A stretch of DNA of 64,000 bases from NCBI GenBank assembly GCA_020248265.1, contig JADCHX010000001.1:110351-174350 (forward strand). The letters run 5' to 3'. Origin of the DNA: Rhodocyclaceae bacterium. Lineage in GTDB: Bacteria > Pseudomonadota > Gammaproteobacteria > Burkholderiales > CAIKXV01. Every line of letters starts with the position of its first letter. The first letter of the stretch is position 1. Both the position numbers and the translations under genes were made by a program. The notes below the pieces were generated by a model. The model worked only from the letters and a program-made list of their open reading frames with translations, had not been told where the DNA came from and did not search any database. Shown here piece after piece: positions 57,658 through 64,000 of the stretch.

Positions 57658-60284
57658 ACATGCCGTCCGAAGCACTGCTCGACCGCGCACGGGCGATCGC
57701 CGCGGCGGTGCATGCCGCAACCGCGCGCATCGTGCCTGCCTGGCCGCTGGACCGGCTGATCGCGGTCAATCCCTATGAAGGACATGCGGACAAGCCGATC
57801 GCCGACGCACAGGCCAGACTCGATCGCCTGTGCGGGACCTCGATGCTCATGCCGCGTACCTGGTATCGCGACGAGTGGCTTGCGGGCCGGCTCTGCCGCG
57901 AAGACCTGGAAGGTGCCGTCGACCTCTGGCTGGAAGAGGCTGGCGCGAGGCGAAGCGACAACGGGGACCTGCCGCGCCGCGAGCGGCTGCTCGATGCGCT
58001 GCTGGGTGCGCTCGAACCGGGCAGCGAGGACGAGCCGTTGGATGGGCACCGGCTGCCGCTGGCGACGGCACTGGCCGATGGCCCGCACCTGCCCGGGCAG
58101 CCGGTGAGCTGGGCCGAGCTCGTCGTGCACCAGGTCAGCCAGCATTGTGCGGCGTGGTTCGACGACGGCCAGTCCGCATGGCGGCCCGACCCGGCAGCGA
58201 GCCTCTATGCATCCTGGCGCGAGCGTATCGCGTTCGACCGTGGGCTGCCGTCCCGCGATGGCCGCGCGGGCTTGCGCCACTGGGCGGCAGCGCTGCCGGC
58301 AGATCCGCTCACTGCGGTAACGGCGACAGCGGACCTTCTGTGCGTCGCCGATGCCGACCTCGAGGAATGGTGCGAAGCGCTGCTGCTCGACGTCGGCGGC
58401 TGGGCTGCCGCATGCGCCTATCGCCGGCGCCAGCAGGCCCCGACGCATGTCGAGGGCGCGCTGCCGCCCGCCGACCCGATGGAAGACCTGCTGGGCATCC
58501 GCGCCGGCTGGGAATGGCTGCTGCTGCACGACGATACGACGCTCCCCGGGCGTCTGCGTGCCGCCTGGCACGAAACGGCCAGCGCGCGTGCGCGCGCTGC
58601 GGCTGCCGACCCGCCTGTCGACTGGCTTCTGCAGTCGGCGCTCGAGCACGCATACAGCCGGCCACTCTGCAAGGCCCTGGCGCAGGACGCGACCGACGAG
58701 AAAGCGGCAGATCACGCGCCTGCCGCATGTCCCGCGGTCCAGGCACTGTTCTGCATCGATGTGCGATCCGAACCCTTCCGGCGCGCGCTCGAAGCGGCCG
58801 ATCCGACGATACGCACGTACGGATTCGCCGGCTTCTTCGGCGTTCCGCTCGCCCACCTGCCGCTTGGGACGGATATCGCCTCACCGCGCGTTCCCGGCCT
58901 TCTGGCCGCGTCGGTCTGCGCGACCCAGACACTGGGTACGGTCGGCGCCGACGCCTGCGCGGCCGATGACCGCCTCACCGAGCTGCGCCAGCGCAGGCTC
59001 CAGGGACAGCGTCGCTGGTCGACCATGCGCAGCGCCGCGGCATCCGCCTTCGGCTTCGTCGAGGCGATCGGGCTGTCCTACGCCGGCAAGCTGCTCAAGG
59101 ACAGCCTGCCGTCTGCCGCGCGCCCGCCGCGCTGGGAAGACAACGGCCTGCGGCCCGGTGAGGCCGCGAACCTGCGGCTGCGGCTGGCGGCTGCACCTTC
59201 GGCCTCTAGCTCCCCGGATGCCGCCAGGGCTGGCTGCGACGGTTCATCGACAGAGAGCCCGGGTACAGACCTCGCCGCACGCATCCTCGGGGTACTCGGA
59301 GCCATCGGCCTGAAGGCCCCGTTCGCGCCGCTCGTGCTGATCGCAGGCCATGGCAGCCAGACGCGCAACAACCCGCACGCCGCCAGCCTCGATTGCGGCG
59401 CCTGCGGCGGACACACCGGCGAGGTCAACGCACGCCTGCTGGCGCAACTGCTCAATGACAACCGGGTTCGTTCCGAACTGGCATTGCGCGGTACGGCGAT
59501 CCCGCCTGGCACGTGGTTTGTCGCCGGCCTGCACAACACCACCACCGACGAGGTCACGCTGTTCGAGGACACGGCCTTGCCGGAGACGCACACCGCAGCG
59601 CTGGCCCGACTGTCGACCCGCCTGCGCGAGGCAGGCGACGCGGCGCGCGAGGCACGCGCGCCCTCGGTGTGCCCCGACCTCGCGAGTGCTGGTGTATCCC
59701 GGCTGCTGCACGCCCTGCGGGTACGTGGCAACGACTGGGCGCAGACGCGGCCGGAGTGGGGTCTCGCCGGCAATGCGGCATTCATCGCCGCACCGCGGGC
59801 GCGAACCGCCCGGCTCGATCTCCAGGGCCGTGCGTTCCTGCACGACTACCACTGGACCGACGATCCGGACCTCGGCGTGCTGGAGCTGATCATGACAGCC
59901 CCGCTGGTGGTCGCGAACTGGATCAACCTGCAGTACTACGCGTCCACGGTGGACCCGCTGCGCTATGGCAGCGGCAACAAGCTGCTGCACAACGTGGTCG
60001 GCGGCCACATCGGCGTGTTCGAAGGCAATGGCGGCGACCTGCGCATCGGGCTGCCCTGGCAGTCGGTGCACGACGGGGAGCGCTTCCGCCATGTACCGCT
60101 GCGGCTGCATGCGTTCATCGAAGCGCCCGCCTCGGCGATAGAGGCGATCCTTGGCCGCCAGCCGCGCGTGCGTGCGCTGATCGAGCACGGATGGATGCAT
60201 CTGTTCCGGCTGCCGGCGCGTGGCGGTCTGCCGCAGCGCTACCTGGCCGGCCGTTGGCTGCCGGCGGCCGCCTGCACCGGCTGA
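57654..60284 (+). CDS. dabA: DabA: zinc-dependent (beta-carbonic-anhydrase-like) inorganic carbon uptake protein
   Basis: An 876-residue protein (old name DUF2309/UPF0753). ATG 57654 overlaps the dabB stop (ATGA) and has GAGGAG upstream. All four zinc ligands known from the Halothiobacillus protein are visible: 'QALFCIDVRSEPFR' (Cys367, Asp369) and 'LIAGHGSQTRNNP' (His566) with 'SLDCGACGGHTG' (Cys581); the 15-residue spacing of the last two is the same. It converts carbon dioxide to bicarbonate in a vectorial, energy-coupled manner together with DabB, raising cytoplasmic bicarbonate. In heterotrophs this supports anaplerotic carboxylation. A convergent hairpin follows the stop. Confidence 0.94.
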   Translation: MNMPSEALLDRARAIAAAVHAATARIVPAWPLDRLIAVNPYEGHADKPIADAQARLDRLCGTSMLMPRTWYRDEWLAGRLCREDLEGAVDLWLEEAGARRSDNGDLPRRERLLDALLGALEPGSEDEPLDGHRLPLATALADGPHLPGQPVSWAELVVHQVSQHCAAWFDDGQSAWRPDPAASLYASWRERIAFDRGLPSRDGRAGLRHWAAALPADPLTAVTATADLLCVADADLEEWCEALLLDVGGWAAACAYRRRQQAPTHVEGALPPADPMEDLLGIRAGWEWLLLHDDTTLPGRLRAAWHETASARARAAAADPPVDWLLQSALEHAYSRPLCKALAQDATDEKAADHAPAACPAVQALFCIDVRSEPFRRALEAADPTIRTYGFAGFFGVPLAHLPLGTDIASPRVPGLLAASVCATQTLGTVGADACAADDRLTELRQRRLQGQRRWSTMRSAAASAFGFVEAIGLSYAGKLLKDSLPSAARPPRWEDNGLRPGEAANLRLRLAAAPSASSSPDAARAGCDGSSTESPGTDLAARILGVLGAIGLKAPFAPLVLIAGHGSQTRNNPHAASLDCGACGGHTGEVNARLLAQLLNDNRVRSELALRGTAIPPGTWFVAGLHNTTTDEVTLFEDTALPETHTAALARLSTRLREAGDAAREARAPSVCPDLASAGVSRLLHALRVRGNDWAQTRPEWGLAGNAAFIAAPRARTARLDLQGRAFLHDYHWTDDPDLGVLELIMTAPLVVANWINLQYYASTVDPLRYGSGNKLLHNVVGGHIGVFEGNGGDLRIGLPWQSVHDGERFRHVPLRLHAFIEAPASAIEAILGRQPRVRALIEHGWMHLFRLPARGGLPQRYLAGRWLPAAACTG

Positions 60285-60307
60285 TCCCGAGGGATGCAGC
60301 CGGCGCA

Positions 60308-60329
60308 GGCGGCAAGGCCTGTTGCCGCC
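60308..60329. terminator. Convergent hairpin between dabA and the VIT/VWA gene
   Basis: GGCGGCAA at 60308-60315 and TTGCCGCC at 60322-60329 form a perfect 8-pair stem with a 6-base loop. It lies in the 46-bp gap between two convergent genes and could end transcription from both sides. No T-run is present. Confidence 0.5.
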
Positions 60330-60330
60330 G

Positions 60331-63300
60331 TCAACGTGTGTCCGGCGACCCGACGGTAAACGTGCCCACCGATACCTCCTGCCCGCTGCCGCTCAGGCGC
60401 AGCACGATATCCTCGTCCTTCTGGGTGGCGGTACCGAAGCCCGTGGACAATCTCATCATCAGCGTGGTGGCGGGTGCCACGATCTGCTGGTTGTGCCCGT
60501 AGAACTGCGCCTTGACCGTGTACGTACCCGGCTTCGCCGTGCGCAGGGAGAACTCTTCGGGTCCGTAGCCGCCGGTGAAGTCGTTCGACATGCGGCCACC
60601 CTGGTAGGTAAGCCTGCGTCCGTAGAACGCGCGCTCCCCATTCGGATCGATCACCCAGAGGTCGATGTCGGTGTTGTCCGCATCCCACGACAGTACCACC
60701 CGCAGGTCGAGCGGCAGGTTGCGCAGCAGCCGCGGGTCGATCGCCCGCGTATCGAGCGCAGGTCCGCCGGCGGCGACAGTGCGCGCGATGATCGCGTTCA
60801 GCTCCGCCAGCGCGATCAGTTCGATGTCGGGGAAGCGGTTGTTCCACGGCCGTTCCACTACCTGCCACAGATGGTCGACCGCCTGCTGCGCCTGGCCGGC
60901 CTGCGCGAGCGCGAGGCCGAGGTCTCGATACGACTGCGGCTCGTCCGGACTCAGCAGTAGCACCTTCCTCAGCACCGGCAGGGCCAGGGCGACCTGCCTC
61001 GCCTGCAGCAGGCGGTAGCCGAGGATGCGCAGGATATGGCGGTTCTCGAGGTTCATCTCCGCGAGGTTCGACAGCACCCGGTTCGCGAGCGCCGGCTGGC
61101 CACGCTCGAACAGGATGTCGGCGACGTCGAGGAAGAACGCCGTGCTGGCCAGGTAAGACGGACGTTCGTCGAGGTAGATCTCGTAGAGCGCGCTGTCGGG
61201 TGCGGCACGCAGGCGCTTCACATAGGGCGCATCCGGCACCCACCTGGCGAGGCGGATCGATGTCTGTGGTGCTGCCGTCGCGTTGCCGGTCGTCGCTTCG
61301 GCGGCACTGGATGCCATGGCGACCGGCGCGGGCACCGCATTCGCGCGCGCGGCCGATGTGGGTGCGGGCGGCGCTGGCGGTGCCGGACGCTGCTCGGAAC
61401 GCCGTGCGGAATCGGCGGCGGACCCGACGGCGGCACCGGCCGGTGCCGGCACGGCCTTCGGCACCGGCTTGGGCGGCTCGTCCTTGGGAAACACGCGCTC
61501 CCACCACGACTGCTTCTCCGCGAAGCGGGCGGCGATCCGGTCGAGCTGGCGGCTGCGCGCGAGCAGGTCGGCATCGCGCTGCCGGGCGACCAGCCGCTCG
61601 TAGGCCGCGCGCAGCGCAGGCGGCGGTTCGATGCCATAGCGGGCGTAATCGGCGACCGCGTCGAGCACGATCAGCGAGGTCTCGGGCGTGGGCATCGAGA
61701 AGCGCATGCCCAGCCGCCGAATCTCGCTGCGGTTGCGTTCGGCGTCGGCCTGCAGCGCGGCCAGGCGCAGTGCCGCCCAGCGCTGGGCGGCTAGGCTACC
61801 CGATGGGCCACCCGCACCGGCCGGGCGGGCCGCGCTGCCGGACACCTCGATACGACGGGTAGTGCGCGCCCCGTCGGGTGCGACGATCTCCAGCTCGATC
61901 GTCGCCGCCGGCGCAAGCATCCGGCCGGCGACGACGATGCGCCCGTCCTCCGGGTATACGCTCGCCTGCACCAGGTCTGTTGCACCGTCGGCGCGTGCAG
62001 CGATCGCGCGGCTGCGCTGCGTGCGCAGTTCACGCACCGCATCGGCGGTTGCCGTGCGCTGCAGGTCGATCAGCGCACCGCCCGACTGTTCGGCCCTGTG
62101 ACGCAGTGCGACCGGATCGGCTGCGGTCGAGGCGGTCAGCACATACATCGGCACCTGGGCGGCAGGCATCGGATCCGGGCCGTAGTTGCCCAGCCCGTCC
62201 GAGAACAGCAACGCGAGCCGAGCCGACGCCGGGATCGCGATCGCACCCAGGTTGGTCGCGCCGTCGTAGACCATCTTCTCGAGTGCCGAACGCAGGGCCC
62301 GCCAGTCGCCGCCACTGACCTCGAAACGCTCCGCCGGCAGCGCGACGTCGCGCACCTGGATCAGTTGCACGGTCACGCTGCCGAGCGCGCGGAAGTATCC
62401 GTCGAGCACGGCCAGTTCGCGCCCGTGGTCACGGTTCGCGCCCGAGCCCGATGCATCCCATACGATCGCAATCTCGGCCGGGGCCGCACGCGCCCGGCTT
62501 GCCGCCGCGAGCGGTATCTCCGCGTAAAGGAAGGTGTCGCCGGCAAACGATGCGGTCGAGACCTGCGCACGGTTGCCGGCGGCCGGCACCTGCACGCGTA
62601 ACTGCGGGTCGACGACGGCGCTGCGTTCGACCACCAGCCGTGCGCTGCCGTCGAGGCCCGGCGAGGCTTTCAGCCGCTCGGCACCCAGGCTGGCGGAGAT
62701 CGTACGCGCCTCGTTGCCGGGAAAGCGCAGGTCTGCCTCGAGGCGGCCGATCGGCTGCCCGAACTGTAGCGGCAACTGGTAGTCGAGCCGCACCTGGCCC
62801 CCTTCGGTCGTACGCGCGAGCGACTCGCCGATTTCGAGCACGACCCGACGGGTGCCGTTGGCCGGCAGCGGATACACGCGCAGGCGGTAGTTGTTGCCTT
62901 CGGTCACCTGCAGCAGCGCGGGATCGACCCGCGCCCGGATCACGTCGTCGAACACCTGACGGCCGCGCGCCTTCTCTACCGGCACGGCGGGGCGCAGTTC
63001 ACCATCGATGTCGAGTGCGAAACCGGTCACCGCCTGGCCGGGGCGCAACGGAAACTGCAATTCGCCCTCCAGCACGCGCTCGTTCGGGTTGCGGAACTCC
63101 ATCTCGATACGGGTGCGCGCGGCCATGCCGACGATCTCGGCATCGACGCGTACCCGCACCACCTGGATCGGCAGTCTGGCCTCGGCAGCCACCAGCCGCG
63201 GCACCTGCCGCGACAACTGAAGAAGCGGCGGAACGGGACGGGCGGGCGGCTCGGCTGCTCCCCCGGACTGTGCCCGAGCGACAGGGACCTGAGCCGGCAG

Positions 63301-63399
63301 CCCGGATAGCAGGGCACCGGCCTGCAATGCGAGGAGGAGCAGAAGGAACCGGCGCAGGGTGTGCCGGGCGAGGGAGGGCGGGGTTCGAAGATTTCTCAT
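60331..63399 (-). CDS. Large exported VIT/VWA protein with TPR-like repeats and DUF2135-like C-terminus
   Basis: A 1022-residue protein from ATG 63399, the start of a signal sequence ('RRFLLLLLALQAGALL' to 'VARAQS'). Order of parts: a VIT domain (about 55-200, with 'RTRIEMEFRNPNERVLEGEL'), a von Willebrand A domain whose metal motif is 'AIVWDASGSG' (DxSxS, about residue 314), a long linker rich in Ala and Pro, TPR-like helices (about 750-880, 'YLASTAFFLDVADILFERGQ') and a C-terminal beta domain with 'LSWDADNTDIDLWVIDPNGE' (DUF2135-like). Such proteins mediate adhesion or surface-complex assembly; no partner is seen. It is divergent from the last gene. Confidence 0.87.
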   Translation of the reverse strand: MRNLRTPPSLARHTLRRFLLLLLALQAGALLSGLPAQVPVARAQSGGAAEPPARPVPPLLQLSRQVPRLVAAEARLPIQVVRVRVDAEIVGMAARTRIEMEFRNPNERVLEGELQFPLRPGQAVTGFALDIDGELRPAVPVEKARGRQVFDDVIRARVDPALLQVTEGNNYRLRVYPLPANGTRRVVLEIGESLARTTEGGQVRLDYQLPLQFGQPIGRLEADLRFPGNEARTISASLGAERLKASPGLDGSARLVVERSAVVDPQLRVQVPAAGNRAQVSTASFAGDTFLYAEIPLAAASRARAAPAEIAIVWDASGSGANRDHGRELAVLDGYFRALGSVTVQLIQVRDVALPAERFEVSGGDWRALRSALEKMVYDGATNLGAIAIPASARLALLFSDGLGNYGPDPMPAAQVPMYVLTASTAADPVALRHRAEQSGGALIDLQRTATADAVRELRTQRSRAIAARADGATDLVQASVYPEDGRIVVAGRMLAPAATIELEIVAPDGARTTRRIEVSGSAARPAGAGGPSGSLAAQRWAALRLAALQADAERNRSEIRRLGMRFSMPTPETSLIVLDAVADYARYGIEPPPALRAAYERLVARQRDADLLARSRQLDRIAARFAEKQSWWERVFPKDEPPKPVPKAVPAPAGAAVGSAADSARRSEQRPAPPAPPAPTSAARANAVPAPVAMASSAAEATTGNATAAPQTSIRLARWVPDAPYVKRLRAAPDSALYEIYLDERPSYLASTAFFLDVADILFERGQPALANRVLSNLAEMNLENRHILRILGYRLLQARQVALALPVLRKVLLLSPDEPQSYRDLGLALAQAGQAQQAVDHLWQVVERPWNNRFPDIELIALAELNAIIARTVAAGGPALDTRAIDPRLLRNLPLDLRVVLSWDADNTDIDLWVIDPNGERAFYGRRLTYQGGRMSNDFTGGYGPEEFSLRTAKPGTYTVKAQFYGHNQQIVAPATTLMMRLSTGFGTATQKDEDIVLRLSGSGQEVSVGTFTVGSPDTR

Positions 63400-63566
63400 G
63401 GTCCTGCGTATAACGCGGCAGGATGGAAAAAGGGGTAAGCCCCGAGAAGAAAGACTGCCGCTGCCGATGTGCGCGACATGGCATTCGCGGCCCGTACAGG
63501 GCAGCATAGCCCCGCATCTTTCACGCGGCCCGCACGGACGACCGCAAACCCTTCAGAGGAGTCAGC

Positions 63567-64000
63567 ATGCTTTTCCTGACCGAACGCGATGTGATGGACG
63601 CCCTGTCCGGCGGACATCCCGCACTCGAATCCGTCGAGCTGATCGAGGAAATGATGCGGCAGCAGTCGGCCGGCAGCACGTTCCAGCTCAAGCGCAGCAC
63701 GATGACCCACCCGGACCATCCCGGCCACCTGTGGCACAACATCCGGATCCTTCCCGGAATGGTGCCGGGCATGGGCGCCGCAGCCGTGCGCGTCTACTCG
63801 GGCTACCGGGGTACCAACCGCTCCGAGGTGATCTGCCTGTTCGACTGGGAGACGATGCAGATGGTCTCGATCCTCTCCGACTACCACCTGCATGCGATAC
63901 GCACCGCATCGCCGTACGGAGTAGCTGCGAAGCACCTCGCGCGCGAGGATGCAAGTTCCATCGGCATCATCGGCAGCGGCCGCTATGCGCGGGCGATGAC
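63567..64000 (+). CDS. Ornithine cyclodeaminase / mu-crystallin family protein (C-terminus off window)
   Basis: The first 144 codons of a protein whose ATG 63567 follows AGAGGAG. The sequence fits the family: 'MLFLTERDVMDAL', a helix with 'IEEMMRQQ', 'AAAVRVYSGYRG', 'LFDWETMQMVSILS', 'IRTASPYGVAAKHL' and the start of the NAD loop 'SIGIIGSGRYARAM'. Members are NAD-dependent cyclodeaminases or reductases of cyclic imines and amino acids. The lysine near 'FQLKRS' corresponds to a substrate-binding position. The rest is outside the window, so substrate residues cannot be judged. Confidence 0.87.
   Translation, partial: MLFLTERDVMDALSGGHPALESVELIEEMMRQQSAGSTFQLKRSTMTHPDHPGHLWHNIRILPGMVPGMGAAAVRVYSGYRGTNRSEVICLFDWETMQMVSILSDYHLHAIRTASPYGVAAKHLAREDASSIGIIGSGRYARAM

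Noticed and set aside
1..64000. tRNA, rRNA, CRISPR array or insertion sequence
   Set aside because: No transposase-like protein, no regularly spaced repeat array other than the iterons, and no cloverleaf or rRNA-like sequence was recognised by eye.

Overview
The window is GC-rich (roughly two thirds G+C), densely packed with genes, and reads as a betaproteobacterium of the order Burkholderiales, probably close to Alcaligenaceae or Comamonadaceae. The main reason is sixteen intact genes for Bug/TctC-type periplasmic solute-binding proteins, an expansion typical of Bordetella, Achromobacter, Cupriavidus and Variovorax relatives. No TctA or TctB membrane component is present here, so these receptors must share transporters encoded elsewhere. 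No rRNA or tRNA gene, insertion sequence or CRISPR array was recognised.

Left and centre (1-45,189): a mosaic of short catabolic operons. Most pair one or two Bug proteins with enzymes for organic acids, amides or sugar-like compounds. On the plus strand, 903-4178 holds a ketopantoate-reductase-like gene and two Bugs. A minus block at 4206-7454 has a Bug, two tandem cupins and a CysB-type LysR regulator. A long plus block at 7567-21,214 holds a cupin, a ThDP enzyme, two SMP-30 lactonase-like proteins, four Bugs, an amidohydrolase, a Gfo/Idh/MocA oxidoreductase, a C45-type N-terminal nucleophile hydrolase and two NodB deacetylases. From 21,230 to 45,189 almost everything is on the minus strand: further Bugs, a GlcD-type FAD dehydrogenase, two beta-hydroxyacid dehydrogenases, cupins, an SDR, an amidohydrolase, a CobW GTPase, three Fe(II)-dependent dioxygenases, a zinc alcohol dehydrogenase, an enolase-superfamily enzyme and a second Gfo/Idh/MocA protein. 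Many of these genes overlap by 4 bp, which implies polycistronic transcription. A fourth dioxygenase is cut by the left edge.

Replicon core (45,190-52,694): a flavin-dependent halogenase gene whose 5' end has been replaced by a fragment of a Bug gene, then parB and parA (minus), an origin-like intergenic region, a Rep_3-type initiator (plus) and a degenerate tyrosine recombinase (minus). The parA-rep intergenic region carries five tandem 22-bp iterons next to a 60-bp tract of 35% G+C and a near-consensus DnaA box. Two long perfect palindromes, one in parB and one between parA and parB, look like partition sites. The window therefore probably comes from a secondary replicon (chromid or megaplasmid) or from an integrated plasmid, and the iterons plus palindromes are its least described parts.

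Right (52,944-64,000): a small dimeric alpha/beta-barrel-like protein, the last Bug, an XRE-like protein with a coiled coil, a LysR regulator divergent from a two-gene dabB-dabA operon (energy-coupled inorganic carbon uptake, all four DabA zinc ligands present), a large VIT/VWA/TPR protein, and the start of an ornithine-cyclodeaminase-family gene cut by the right edge.
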